Positions 12,240-27,706 of a stretch of 60,000 nt of DNA are shown in pieces. The number at the start of each line of letters is the position of its first letter. Position 1 is the stretch's first letter. The translations under genes and the position numbers were made by a program. The notes below the pieces were generated by a model that was not told where the DNA came from, searched no databases, and saw only the letters and a list, made by a program, of their open reading frames with translations. The DNA is from Circinella minor (taxonomy: Eukaryota > Mucoromycota > Mucoromycetes > Mucorales > Lichtheimiaceae): contig JAEPRB010000233.1 in assembly GCA_016758965.1 (NCBI GenBank), positions 1 through 60,000 of the forward strand, given 5' to 3'.

Positions 12240-14311
12240 GCAAACCCAGTTCGCTCGTCAATCGTTGCCGATGTGTTATCAAGCAGAGTAGAGTACTCAT
12301 ACAAAAAAATAAAATAAAATAAAACAATAAGTGATCAGATGTACTGACTATAAAAAAAAAAGTTCCAGTTTCATTAAAGTAAAACTATGAGAGCTTTACA
12401 ACCGAACAATCATTGAGGATGTTATCCGCAATTGATTCCTATCAAATACTAATCAACATCGTATCCGAAGCGTCTAGTGATGTGTTATTTGTTTTTTATG
12501 AACCAATACCGTTGATATTCTTAATGAATAATAATAAAAAAACTAATTCCCTGGCGTTGGGGTACGTATGACTTGGCAATTACATCTTTACCTATTATTT
12601 TCACGTTCATGTTCTTTTTCATACGTAAACTCTTGTTAATAAACAGTTTCATACAAATTTGTTATAATCAACATATTAAACCAAATCTTTTAAAAATGCT
12701 GTAATACGTAAGTTGAAAACGAAAATCAAAGAGGTGAGGTATGATGGCCCCTGTCTTTTTGTATTTTAAAAAGACTCACTAACCTCCAGGCTTACAAGGC
12801 GGATAAGCATAAGGGAGAGCCGTTGAGTCCGTTCTTTGAACAAAAGTATACAGATTTATAAACAAGCAAAACGTATTTCGAAAAACATTTGTAAAGAAGT
12901 CCATTTTGACGAAAAAGGAAAAAAGCACATTTTATGACAATGGCTTGTTCGACGCCATTCTTATACGCACCCCCCTCTCCTTTCTTTTTCTTCCATCAAG
13001 AACAATGTTTTTTTTTACAAAGCACAGTTGCGAGTAAGTATTTCTTAATAGGTAGATGCTTATGTAGCATTAAAAATATAAAAAGACCATTTATTTTTTA
13101 GACAACAATATTTAAATACATCATAGTTAAAGTACAATTTTATTATAGAAGTTATAATTTTAATCAGACTTTCTATTTCTTTTGTCATCATTTTAAACAA
13201 CTGCTACAGTAAAACAGCATTTTTTTGCACACACCCTCTTTCTTTTCGCGCTCTATCTCTCTTTGCACCCTCTCTCTCTTTTTGCACCCCCCCACTTTTT
13301 TCCATCCCCCACTTTTGCACTACTTTCGTCTTTCGCTCACTTGAACTTCTTGTCTCAACCAAGTATAAAAAAAATGATATAAGAAGAAAAAGTTGAGAAC
13401 GTGTCAAAGGTACTAAACCCTTCGTGCTGAGGACATGGTGAAAGTGGCCAATGAGCTCGCGATCGCTCTGACACAATCAGGAGTAAAATCGACTGAAGAC
13501 CAGAGTTGCGCTGATAAGGATTTAAAAAAAAGGGCTCGACACAGAGTTAAAGTAGGATTAAATGATCACGAAGGATCAAATAATCAGTACACGGTATATT
13601 GGGAAATGAGGTAAACAAAATACAAAACCCATGCTAACCAATGTGTAGACGCCGCTATCGATGAACTGCGATACTCCAATGATAATACCTCTCTATCAAA
13701 AGAGCCTGTAGATCAAAGTAGGATTTTCCACACATAAGAAAGAAGAGACAAAGAAGCACAAGATGGAAAGAATGAAAGAAAGAAGAGACAAAAAAAAGTA
13801 CAAAGAGAAAGAGAAAGAGAAACATGGAACTTTGCTTTTTAATCTTGGGGGAATCAGAAATCGAACGACAAGTTTTTTTGATGGTATGAATTAATTGATT
13901 CTGGACCTGCTCGGGACTTGCTCTTTTACTATGAATTCTAGACTTGCTCTTTTACCACCACTATGAACACGTAAAAAAAAAATGTTTGTAGATAAAGTAA
14001 AATAAAGAAAATTATTGCCATGACGATGAATCGTTACAACCTAGTTTTCCTTTGACATGAAACGCTTCAAGAGGTCTTCTACATCTACTTTTTTTCTTTG
14101 AATGAATAAGTAAAAGTTCTATCCATTTCTATGGCTCTTGATTTTTTTTTTTGACGATATGTAGTAGGTACCTCATCATTTCCACATGATAATGTTTGAT
14201 GTACATGTTCGATCATTGCTACGTACCAGTGATAAAAAAAAAATTAAAGCGAGCTATTCCTATTTTAGTATAGTCTGGTAAATATATTAAAAGCGGGAAA
14301 AAGCATCTCAT
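12240..14311. other. Gene-poor stretch with traces of coding sequence
   Basis: No intact gene is recognised. The part at 13435-13722 looks like a decayed spliced ORF and is listed separately. At 13740-13830 the + strand is a purine-rich aaagaag/gagaaa tract. At 13205-13330 it is C/T-rich with repeated tctctttttgcaccc-like units. Confidence 0.5.
13435..13722 (+). pseudogene. Possible decayed two-exon ORF, unknown function
   Basis: From the ATG, 58 codons run without a stop (starting MVKVANELAIALTQSGVK, later TVYWEMR) to a clean gtaaac donor after 13610. A gctaac branch-like site and a tgtag acceptor follow, before 13649. The next segment reads well as DAAIDELRYSNDNTSLSK, but only in a phase one base off from the first part; in the expected phase it stops after four codons. 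I read it as a former spliced gene with a small indel, or as a coding fragment. No domain is recognised. Confidence 0.3.
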
Positions 14312-14653
14312 AAAACCATTACCATTACCATGGATTGCAGAAAGTAATGACCAACATTTTTATGCCACTGCTAATACATTACAAACAATAGAGGGCGGAT
14401 TTTTGTGTTACACAATCAACAAGTAAGCACACTCTTTTTTTTTACGTACTCGAAAAAAAATATAACAATTCGTTTGCAATACAAAGAAATTACATTTAAC
14501 AATACGATCAAAGGCATCAAAAAATAAAAAATATTTTTTTTCTTAGCCTTTCATCTTCTCTTGGTGTTAAAAAAAACATCATTCCGGGGATACATTACTT
14601 GAAAGTATTCTATCTTTTTTTTTTCTGCAATCCATGATAATGGTAATGATTTT
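14312..14653. mobile_element. Short inverted-repeat element, 32-bp arms (MITE-like)
   Basis: The left arm at 14312-14343 and right arm at 14622-14653 are inverse complements with two mismatches over 32 bases; the core is cattaccattaccatggat followed by tgcagaaa. The arms enclose about 278 bp with no ORF. No clear target-site duplication flanks them. The arrangement fits a non-autonomous DNA element or a large hairpin. It sits about 190 bp upstream of the zinc-finger gene and could affect its promoter. Confidence 0.65.
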
Positions 14654-14738
14654 GACAAAAAATAATTGTAGATAGATTTACTCAGATGACATCACCGGGT
14701 CCATAAGTAGGTATGATTGTTCCAACAAAAAGAAAACC

Positions 14739-14825
14739 TCTCTCACTTTTTCTCTCACTTTTTCTCTCACTTTTTCTCTCAATTTTTCTCTCAATTTTTC
14801 TCTCAATTTTTCTCTCACTCTCTCA
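14739..14825 (+). repeat. 13-bp tandem repeat tctctcacttttt in the zinc-finger gene leader
   Basis: Six to seven copies of a 13-base unit occur, the later ones with a-for-c changes. The array ends about 20 bases before the start codon of the zinc-finger gene, so it is probably part of its promoter or 5' leader. Confidence 0.85.
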
Positions 14826-14844
14826 CCAAGAAAAATAAAAAAAT

Positions 14845-16550
14845 ATGACTTTTATTTGCGACACTTGTAAAATTGAATTTTCATCACCATCAAAACTCTA
14901 TAGCCATAAATATGATGTTCATATGAATACATTACAAGTGACTATAAACAAAAGTAAGAACTGTGCATTTTTAAATTTAAAAAGATAATATATTCATTTT
15001 TTTTTTTAGAAACAACACTCATTGAAAGAATTGGTGGTAAATTCAGTTGTCCCGATTGTTCCAAAAAATTTTCTGCTCCTAGAACTCTCAAGTATCACAT
15101 TGAGAAAAAGCATGAAGGAAGTTGTACAACTTTGTATAAAGCAGAAAAAAGAAGAAACACTGAAATAGATGATGACGAAAGCGCTTCCTCTGTTATTATA
15201 AAGCACCATAAACCTAGTAAAGGAGAAATTGGTTCTACTGTCGACAACCCGGTTACATTCCCTTCAACCAGCCAATATGACGAAAATACCGCGGTCCTAC
15301 TGGCATGCGATTCCTTGTCAAGTTCAGCTCGAACTCAAGATAGCTGTGTATTGGCGGCAAAAATTGCAAATGTAAAACCAATTTTGTTAACATCCCAAAA
15401 TGGAAAAACATACTCATTTCTCACTGCGCCAGAAAATATAAGTGATATACTATCTGATGAACCAAAAGGCATTTGGAGTCTTCCAACGATGGACAACACA
15501 GTTACAGAAAAGTCTTTACTTCCAACAAATGGGGACGAACTATTCAAGCACATTGTTGGTGTAAGTCCAATATACGAACACTTGGCTGATCAACAATACG
15601 TTGAACTTAGCCAAGAGATCACCAAGGAGATAAATAAGGATTGGGCCTTTTTTCCACAACTAAGATTTGCAACATCGCAAATTTTTGCCGGTTCCATTTT
15701 AATAAGCGGATCAACAGCACTACTTGTGAACTGTGTTGAGTCTTATGGAAGACTTAAAACGATCGATTCCCACCATGAGCGCAGAACAGCTTCAGGTGCT
15801 CACCAATCCTCGTTCCCTAAAGCAGTATCAAAGTATGGACAACTAACAGTTTGTCTAACACAAGACGACAACACAACAAAGCTGAAAATTGGAGCTGCCA
15901 GTTGTAACCTATTGGTGACATCAAGCACACATTTGGACAAGCAAACGATAGCGAATAAGACAATTGAAATGGGAGCAAATACAAGTAACTTTGTGCCGGC
16001 ACCGGATACAAAAATTTATATCAATGCAGAGAGCTTAAAACTTGGAAGAATACTGCTTGAAGATGAAACAGCCACATGCATTGACCAAAGTTATATGTTA
16101 TATCAACTTCGGCAGTTGCGATCAAAATTTTACTGTATGTCAACTTACTCTTTATGTCGATCATTCAGTTCAATTGTATCTGATATTACCTATCGACCCT
16201 ACACTATCTGGACGCTTTGTGAATATGACTCTCCTCAGAAAATAGATTCGCAGTCGCGCAAACTTTCCAAAATGTTTCAAACAATTGCTTTACTGGTTAT
16301 TAAAAATGGTTCAGCCGCCCAGATCAAAGTTATGGTTTTTAAAGATTTGTACAGTACCTTGAAAGATGGAACAATTAAGGATACAGTTGGACAAATTATT
16401 AACTTACAAGATACTGATTTGATTGCAATTATAAACAATTTGAAGCTTAGTAATTTGCTTCAGACTTTAGCAGATTCAATGACACCTTCAATTAATAATT
16501 CAAATCAAATGGCTGCCAAGTTGTTGTCTCAAAATTTATACAAAAAGTAG
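14845..16550 (+). CDS. Two-finger C2H2 zinc-finger protein, unknown C-terminal region
   Basis: The function is not recognised. Two exons (14845-14953, 15010-16550) join in phase to 549 residues. Finger 1 begins at residue 5 (CDTCKIEF...H-x4-H) in exon 1. Finger 2 (CPDCSKKFSAPRTLKYHIEK, then KH) begins near residue 48, just after the intron. Both have spacing C-x2-C-x12-H-x4-H. An acidic DDDES patch follows, then about 450 residues with no domain, membrane segment or low-complexity run that I can name. The protein probably acts in the nucleus as a nucleic-acid-binding factor; that is inferred from the fingers alone. Codon choice is less A/T-biased than in the conserved neighbours, as in the orphan gene near 46 kb. 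A decayed copy of its central part lies at 20729-21400, so the gene belongs to a duplicating family. Confidence 0.85.
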
Positions 16551-16780
16551 TCAGAAATAATACTCATTTATATATCACTCTTATCATTTCATTTCATATT
16601 CCCCGCCGTTTAATTCCCTATCTCATTTATTTTCCTTATATATATATATAATACTAATACTAATACTTTACATATTAAAAAAAATATCTATTCCCATCTC
16701 CCTTCCCTTCCTCTACATTTTACTATATAAAATATAAATTGTAAACTTTTTTCTTTTTCTTATTATGATCAACATAAATT
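16551..16780. other. Convergent 3' intergenic spacer
   Basis: This short AT-rich spacer lies between the stop codons of the zinc-finger gene (+) and the helicase gene (-). It serves as 3' flank for both. No gene is seen. Confidence 0.7.
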
Positions 16781-19572
<2,792 letters not shown>

Positions 19573-20728
19573 TTTAATATATATATATATATATATATAA
19601 AGAAGGTATAGTTATGATGGATGTGTGTAAAGATTAAACGTGTTTTTGTTGTTGAAACACCCGAGATCGTTTAGATTTCCTTTTTTTTTTTTTTTCAAAA
19701 AAAATAAATAAAAATAAAAATGCTTAGTTTGGATAATAAAAAAAAAAAAAAAAGAGTTGAGCTTCAAAATTTTGCATTACCTTTTAAAATAAAGTGCTGT
19801 CAAAAGGTAAGTAATATTTGGGGGGAGTGGGGGTTTGGGGGGTTGATATTTTACATAATATACTCGAAAAAACATATACCTGAATATAATTTTATATATA
19901 TAAAAGAAGATTAATGCATTAAGAACTCTCCCTCCTTTTACTATTTTACTTCGGATATGTATATGGAAAAATAATATTGTCAATGCATTGACTTATTTAT
20001 TGTTTAATTCAAAACTGTTATTATATTATGCTGCTTCATGGTAGTAGTAGTAGTAGTAGTAGTAATATAAAGAAGGTGTATTATGACTTTAAACATTTCT
20101 ACATTCTCATTGAAAAAGATTTATAAGTATGGAGAGATACATAAATAGCATTCCATCTATATACTTGAAAAAAAAAACACCATCATCAACATAACATAAC
20201 TCTTATAAATATATATATCTATAATAGTTATTTGGATTTGAGTAAAAGTAGTGACATCATTGATAACATAAAAAAAAAAAAGCTTTTTAAATTATGAGTT
20301 TAGTACGTAACTAATGATATATAAACTTATTAAAAAAAAAAAAAAAAGGACACAGATTTATGATCCCTAAGATAAGGAAACATAAAATTCTTTGTGTAAC
20401 TGATAACGAATCATTATCTGCTTTACGTATTAGCATGAATTATCTTTCCTCCCCCCTTATTTTTTTAAAAAAAAAAAAAAAAATACCAAGTCCACGCCAC
20501 ATACTATTTCTACTATTTACTGTAACTATGACTTATTTTCTTTTGTTTTTGAAACGAAAAAATAAAATCATTTTAAAAAAAAATACACCTTCCATTAGCC
20601 TTAATGCTTTACTTTTCTTCAATGATCTCAAACCATTACCCTCTACACCCTATAAAATAGATCTGATCTGAAATTGGATCCGTCCGATTTGGATCATTTT
20701 ATTAAGAAACCCATAGTATTGAACAATT
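19573..20728. other. Intergenic, no gene
   Basis: This is the 5' flank of the helicase gene (TA repeat at about 19579-19598), a (TAG)n microsatellite, and AT-rich sequence. The 103-codon frame at 20360-20671 is lysine- and phenylalanine-rich low complexity and is not supported. Confidence 0.6.
20040..20064. repeat. (TAG)n microsatellite
   Basis: About eight tag/gta units occur in intergenic sequence. Confidence 0.9.
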
Positions 20729-21400
20729 CCAGTTTTGTTCCCTTCAACCAGTCAATATGACGAAAATACCGCGGTCCTGTTTTGGTATATCCAATTCTTT
20801 GTCAAGTTCCACCTCAAACTCAAAGACAAAAGCAAATATGTAAAACCGATTTTGTGAACGTCCCAAAATGTGAAAACATACTCATTTCACTCACTGTGCC
20901 AGATAATAGAAGTGATATATTATTTGATGAACCAAAAAAGAGTATATTATCCCCAACGATGGAAATAACACAGTTCCAACAAAGTCTTTACTTTCAACAA
21001 ATGGGAACTTTATAGCCAGAAAACCACCAAGGAGATAAATAAGGACTGGGACCTTTTTTTTCCACAACTAAGATTTGTAACATTGTTGTAGGATTAATAA
21101 GCATCATTTGTAATTTGTGTTGAGTCTCATGAAAGACTTAAAACGATCGATTTGCCACCATGAGCGCAGAACAACTTTAGGCGCTCACCAATCCTCGTTC
21201 CCTAAGGCAGTATTATCAAAGTATGGACAAGATAACGGTTTGTCTAACTCAAGACGACGATACAACAAAGTTGAAAATTGGAACTGCCAATTGTAACCTA
21301 TGGGTGATCTCTCAAGCACACGTTTAGACAAGCAAAACAAAGATACGTAGCGAATAAAAACAATTGAAATGGTGAGCGAATACCAGTAACTTTGTGCTCA
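20729..21400 (+). pseudogene. Decayed partial copy of the C2H2 zinc-finger gene
   Basis: The stretch aligns by eye with 15250-16000 of the intact gene, in the same orientation. Long near-identical blocks include caatatgacgaaaataccgc followed by ggtcct, ccaaggagataaataagga, and the region around gacttaaaacgatcgatt. Many small insertions, deletions and stops break the frame, and one block of about 60 bases around the intact gene's 15560-15620 is missing. The copy has neither zinc finger nor the C-terminal 180 residues. It arose by duplication and was then lost as a gene. The DHX33-like gene lies between the two copies. Confidence 0.9.
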
Positions 21401-22923
21401 CTACTATATAAAGGGTTGCAAAGTAGTAATCAATGATTTATAGGGATTAAGTGAACTATTATACGTGATAAAAAAAATAAATAAAGTTCTTTTAATGGTT
21501 AATAATAGAATCTATCAATGCAACTTGTCAGTTATTTAATACGTATTAATTAATGATGATATATATACTGTTCTTACGTACAGATGATTATTTGAACGTA
21601 TTATTGTTTCCATCAGTGAATAATATATAATTGATGTAGATGCTGTCTTTAAATACCAATATAGAAGTTGGAGCTGCAATCATACTTTTTATTTTTATTT
21701 TATATCATGTACGTACATACGTACGTACAATAATAAAACTACCAGATGTATTTATTAAATAATACGTATATATAATAAAGATATACGTATAATATAATCT
21801 TTTTCTATTTGATGTAGGTAAAATTATAGATTATTGCTCGCTTCCCCCTCCCTACTTCTTCTTCTCTTATTTATCATGAATGTACTGTCATTATTTAATC
21901 GATTGAGAATTGCTTTTAAGAAACAAAGAACTTGTCGGATTCAAAAAAAAAAAAAAATTATGCAAAATTTTATTATGGGGAATCAGATAGTCAAAAAAAA
22001 TTTTTATTAACAAAAATGATATTAAAGAAGAAAGTTGACTATCCCTTTTTTTTTTTTTTTTTTTACTTTTCCGGCACCTATTTCCGATACTAGGATCGAA
22101 CCAACGAAATAAGAATATAATTGATAATTAAATTATAAAGATAATAATAATTGATTGGATAAATTAAATAATCAAGAAGGAATTCCCACTGACATGAATT
22201 TATCTTACCTGTAAACCTAAAAAACTATTTTAATATTTCTTATCTTTTTTTTTTTTTTTATCTCGGTTAAGACCGTTAACAAATCATCCAGTTTCCTTTA
22301 TACTAATTTGTAATAAACATAAAAAAGTAAATATCCAATAAATAAAAAAGTACTTATGTATCTTATAAAAATAAAAGAACATGAATAATCATATCCAATA
22401 GAATATTACGTAGTATAGAATCGTATGTTATTAGTATATATATAAGAGATAATATCTTAGAACTTGAAATAATTATATTGGTAAGTTTTATTTATCACTG
22501 ATCAATACATACAAATTAAAAAAAGTAATAGTAAACCAATTTTTTTTTTGTTTTAGTCGGTTGTTGTACGGACTATTCAAATCATTATCTTTTGTCTCCC
22601 AAAATTCACAAGCTTCAGATACGAAATAACATTTTTCTTTTCTAATGATAAGAAATAATAATAAATGTTATACATAACATAGTTCTTTTTTTTTTCTTCA
22701 CTTTGAAACTTTTGAAAGTAGAGTTTATCTTTCTCCCTCCCTCCCCCCCCCACTCCATCCACTCGATTCACTATCATTCACATTTTTTTTTAAATAAAAA
22801 ACATGAGAATATAAATATCATTTAATTTATTATTCCCTTTTTTTTCCCTCTTTTTTTTTTTTGATTAATTACTATCACTTTATTAAATATATATATATAT
22901 ATATATAATACATAATAGTAAAC
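21401..22923. other. Intergenic, AT-rich, with tacgta palindromes
   Basis: No gene is seen. Between 21540 and 21800 tacgta/gtacgtac motifs cluster. A tRNA-T-arm-like string at 22092-22104 was considered and rejected. The 3' end is the promoter and leader of the permease gene, with a TA run near 22885-22905. Confidence 0.6.
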
Positions 22924-25242
22924 ATGAGTAATATAAAGGTATATAATAATAATAATAACTTTATAGATATTATTTCTTAAACTAAATAATATATAAATAA
23001 TAGGATAAAAAATTCAATGATATTCCAATTAAAGTTGAAACATTATCAGATTCTGAAAAAGGTTCAACATTAGCAACAGTAGAAGATTATGATATTAAAC
23101 GATTAGAAGAACTTGGTTATAAACAAGAATTTGATCGAGAAATTAGTTTATTTGCTCAAGCTGGTTTTGCATTTTCTACTATGGCTGTCTTACCTAATTG
23201 GTTAGTAGGATTTGCTGCTACAATGGCTGCAGGTGGTCCTATGTCATTATTTTGGGGTTTTGTAAGTAAAATAGTTTATATATCTTTCTCTCTATTACTA
23301 GATACTAATACGAATGACCATATTACGTACTATTATTACGTATTATTATTATTATTATTAGATTGTTATATCACCATTTATTACATGTATAGGTCTTGCA
23401 ATGGCTGAAGTTTTTTCAGGTAATAAGAATATTCAAATTTATTTATACCTATAGAAATAAGACTAATAAATATTTTGTTGATATATAATTAGCGTTTCCG
23501 GTGAATGGTGGTGTTTATTCTTGGTGTTATTTATTAAGTAGTGAAGAATGGGGTCCATGTACGTAAAAAAAAAAAAAAAAAAAGATTACTCTTTTATTTG
23601 TTTTTATAAGAGCTCTCCTTTTTTTTTTTTGTATACTAAAACCTTTTCCCTTCAATTTTTATATAGTAATGTCATGGATTTGTGGTTATTTATTTTTGGG
23701 TGGTAATATTGCAGCCGCAATGACAGTAGCCTATAGTCTTGGTGACTTTACAATAGCAGCCATTAATATATTAAGAGAAGAAGAAATTGATAATCAAGGT
23801 GCCAATGTTGGTTTATTTATTGCATTTCTTATTACTTCACTTATTTGTTCTTATTTTGGTCTTAAATTCAATGCTTTTATGAACAAATTTATTGGTACGT
23901 AATTATTATGCTTATTATTTTCTTTTCTTTTGAATTAAGTAGAGGTTTATATATATATATATATAATACATATGGACTAATATAAAATTGTACGTACGTA
24001 GTTTTCTGGGCAGCTATTGGAACTATCATTATTGTCGTTGCTATGCCTGTCATGGCTCCAACCAATCCATCTGCTAAATGGGTAAATAGATAATAATTGA
24101 AACATTACCTTTCTGTCATATACATTTATATGTTTTTTTTTTTTTTTACTTATTAAATTATTTGCTCTTGATAGGTTTTTACTGAATTTCAAAATACTAC
24201 AGGTTATTCAAATTCGGCTCTTACTTTCTTTTTAGGCATGTTACAAGCTGGTTGGTCTTTGGTAAGTTTATATATATATATATATATATATATAAGTAGA
24301 AATAGTAATATTAATATATATACGTAATTATATAATTAGATTGGTTATGAAAATGGTGCACAAATTGCTGAAGGAACAAAAGATGCTGATATTTCAGGTC
24401 CAAGAGGTATCATTATCTCAATCATTGGTGCTGTTGCACAAGGCATTATCTTGAGTATAGCTACTTTATTTTCAATTCAAGATATCGATGAACTTTTATC
24501 ATCTTCTTTTCCACTTTCTACACTTTTTGTTCGTGCTACCAATGAATCACTTGCTGTCTTTTTTATGGTGATTTTAATTGTTACTCAATTTGTTACTTTA
24601 TGTAATGTTGTTTATGCAGCCTCTCAAATGACTTGGTCTATGGCACGGGATGGTGCTCTTATTCCTCATGCTAAATTTTGGTATGCTCTTCATGGAAAAC
24701 ATAAAGTACCTCTTCGTATTATGCTTATGATTGTTGGTATTGCTATTATTGTTATTATGCCGGTATGTTGTCTATAAATTATTATTATTTTTTTGATAAG
24801 GAACGAGGAAAAGTGGTATATTTGTTTTTCCAAAAAAAAAAAAAAAACATGAACATATAAATTCTAAATTATTTTATATTTATAGTCATTTGCAACTCCA
24901 GTTTATTTTTCTGCTATTATGAGTACAGCTGTTGTTTCCATTAATGCTACTTATGGTTTACCATTTGTATGTCGTTTAATTTGGAAACGTCATGATATGC
25001 CAAAAGGACGTTTTAATTTAGGACGTTTTAGTCTTCCTATTAATATCATTGCTGTTGCTTGGATTTTATTTTTTTCAGTGATTCTTTGTATTCCATCCGT
25101 TCATCCAGTAGATGCAGTTACTATGAATTGGGCAAGTCTTATGATTGGTGCTATTGTTATATTCTCTTTAACTTTTTGGTTTTTAGGAGGTCGTAAAACT
25201 TATAAAGGTCCTATGCAAACACTTAGTGAAAACAAAGACTAA
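22924..25242 (+). CDS. Amino acid/GABA permease (APC superfamily, ACT family)
   Basis: This is a polytopic membrane transporter of the amino acid/choline (ACT) family, to which yeast Uga4 (GABA) and Hnm1 (choline) belong. Nine exons (22924-22938, 23004-23261, 23362-23419, 23493-23558, 23667-23894, 24002-24081, 24175-24261, 24340-24762, 24886-25242) close in phase to 523 residues. The cytosolic N-terminus leads into GYKQEFDREISLFAQAGFAF, the family entry motif, then about 12 hydrophobic segments. Other family marks are FPVNGGVYSWCYLL in the substrate region, GYENGAQIAEGTKDADISGP, and MTWSMARDGALIPHAKFW. The first exon holds only five codons and was fixed by the splice phase. The substrate is not decided by sequence; GABA or another amino acid is more likely than choline. 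Introns use gtacgt donors twice. Confidence 0.92.
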
Positions 25243-25754
25243 TGATGCTTTTTCTCGCATATAATTTCCATAATTTATTTATTTATTGTCAAGTTTATAT
25301 ATATATAATAACAACTTGTATATTATATATATATACACTCTCACACATCATCCCACTTACTCACATAATACTTAACTTGGTAAATTATTATCATTTGTAC
25401 ATTTTTTTTTATTTTAATTATATACCATGTAAATTATATGATTGCATTTGTTTTCAATGATGTTTATATATTCCAGCAGAAATGTTTATAACTGTTTTTT
25501 TTTTTCATAAATGAATGCTTTTTCATTTACAATTAGAAATCGCTGCCTTTTAAAAATTATTGTGAAAATTTACTATTTTTGGAAAAAGTGGATACACAAA
25601 CAATTCCACATAAAAGTTGCACGAGGGGGGAGGGATATTCCCTTTTTTAAAAAAAAAACCTGGACAAAAAAGCAAATAGCGTGTCATTTATATTTTTTCT
25701 CAATACTTTTTTTTTTTGTTTCAGAAACAGCTAAACAGGGTTCGTTTCATTAAT
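25243..25754. other. Intergenic, permease to AP-2 mu
   Basis: This is AT-rich 3' flank of the permease followed by the leader of the AP-2 mu gene. No gene is seen. Confidence 0.65.
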
Positions 25755-27706
25755 ATGATTAGTGCATTTTTCATCTATAATCAAAAAGGAGAAGTTCTCA
25801 TCTCACGTCTTTATCGTCATGACTTGAAGTAAGTTTAGGAAAGAAAAAAAAAAAAAAAAAAAAAAAAAGGGTGTCAAAAGAAGAAGGATAAACATCCATT
25901 CAGTTACCTTTTTTTTTTTTTTTTTTTTACGTTCCTTCCCCCCTCCCCTTGAGTACCATCATTTATAAATGGATTACATTAGTATAAAATTAATGCTAAT
26001 AAAAAAACAAATATTTATATATAAAAAAGACGATCCGTTGCAGATATATTTCGTATTCAAGTTATTTCAAATACGGACGTACGTTCACCCATCATCACAC
26101 TTGGTTCAACTTCTTTTTTTCACGTTCGTCATGAAAATTTATATATTGTTGCAGTATCTCGTTGGAATGCCAATGCTGCTTTAGTATTTGAATTTTGTTA
26201 TCGTGTTGTTAATATTGGTAGAAGTTATTTTGGAAAATTTGATGAAGAAGCTGTTAAAAATAACTTTGTACTTATTTATGAATTATTGGATGGTAAAGTT
26301 ATATATATATATATATAATATTGGGTGAGGGTAGGGTAGGATAAAGATGTATTTTAAGTAAAGGAAAGGGGGGAATGAGTATAATTAATAGGTAAAAAAA
26401 AAAAAAAAAAACTTTTTCTTTTAGAAATTCTTGATTTTGGATATCCACAAAATAGTGAAACAGATACATTAAAAATGTATATTACAACAGAAGGTGTAAA
26501 ATCTGAAAGAGCAGTAGAAGATTCAAGTAGAATTACAATTCAAGCAACAGGTGCTATTTCTTGGAGAAGAAGTGATATTAAATATAGAAAAAATGAAGCA
26601 TTTATTGATGTTATTGAAAGTGTGAATTTATTAATGAGTAATACTGGTAAATAATTAGTTCCCATTTTTTTTTCTCTCTTCTTTCTCTCTCCCTCTCTCT
26701 CTCTCAACTCATATATTATTATTATTATTGTAGGTACCATTTTACGTTCAGATGTTGCAGGTCAAATTTTAATGCGAGCTTATTTATCAGGTACTCCTGA
26801 ATGTAAATTTGGATTAAATGATAAATTGCTTTTGGATAAAGATGTTGTTAATAAACAACCAAAGTAAGTTTTTTTGGATACTTTTGGTTATTATTCTGAT
26901 ATAATCATCATATTAATACATTTATTATTTATATCATTTTAGTGCAAGAAGAGCCAATGCAGTTGAAATTGATGATTGTCAATTTCATCAATGTGTTAAA
27001 TTAGGTCGTTTTGATAATGATAGAACGATTAGTTTTATTCCACCTGATGGTGAATTTGAACTTATGAGGTAAAAAGAATACGTTTTCTCTCTCTCTCTCT
27101 CTTTATATATATATATCTATATTATACTAAAATAATAATAATACACACACTTAGATATCGAACTACAGAAAATGTGAATTTACCTTTTAAAGTACATCCT
27201 GTCGTAAATGAAATTGGAAAAACAAGAGTGGAATATAAAATTAATGTCAAGGCTAATTTTTCACCTAAATTGTATGCCAATAATGTTATTTTAAGAATTC
27301 CTACCCCTCTTAATTCTGCTAAAGTAGAAGTGAAAGTTGGATCAGGTGGTAAAGCAAAATATGCACCTTCTGAAAATTGTATTATATGGAAAATTCCACG
27401 TTTTCAAGGTCAAGCTGAATTTACATTAAGTGGAGAAGCTGAATTGACAGCCATGACACATAAACGTGTTTGGTCACGACCGCCTATTTCAATGGATTTT
27501 CAAGTACTTATGTTTACTTCATCAGGTCTTTTAGTAAGGTTTTTAAAAGTATTTGAAAAGAGTGGATATCAATCTGTGAAATGGGTTCGATATATGACAA
27601 AAGCTGGATCTTATCAAATTCGGGTAAATGTTTTTTTTTATTATTATTTATTATCTACATATATCAAATGAATTGGATTCTAACTATTATTTTTATATAG
27701 TTTTAA
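25755..27706 (+). CDS. APM4: AP-2 clathrin adaptor mu subunit
   Basis: This is the medium chain of the AP-2 adaptor, which links cargo with YxxPhi sorting signals to clathrin at the plasma membrane. Seven exons (25755-25828, 26030-26292, 26425-26646, 26734-26863, 26943-27068, 27155-27623, 27701-27706) give 429 residues, close to the 435 of animal AP2M1. The N-terminal longin-like domain starts [20 protein letters not shown]. The mu-homology domain starts near residue 160 ([20 protein letters not shown]) and carries [34 protein letters not shown] and the final [24 protein letters not shown] and the overall match favour AP-2 over AP-1 mu. The last coding exon holds only Phe and the stop. Confidence 0.93.

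Noticed and set aside
20360..20671. 103-codon + strand frame
   Set aside because: Lys/Phe/Leu-rich translation of homopolymers, with no domain, splice context or codon pattern of a gene.
22060..22110. tRNA gene on the - strand: ggttcgatcc looks like a T-arm/B-box
   Set aside because: The T-stem pairs mostly by wobble, no matching acceptor 5' half or anticodon arm lies within 100 bases upstream, and there is no T-run terminator on that strand.
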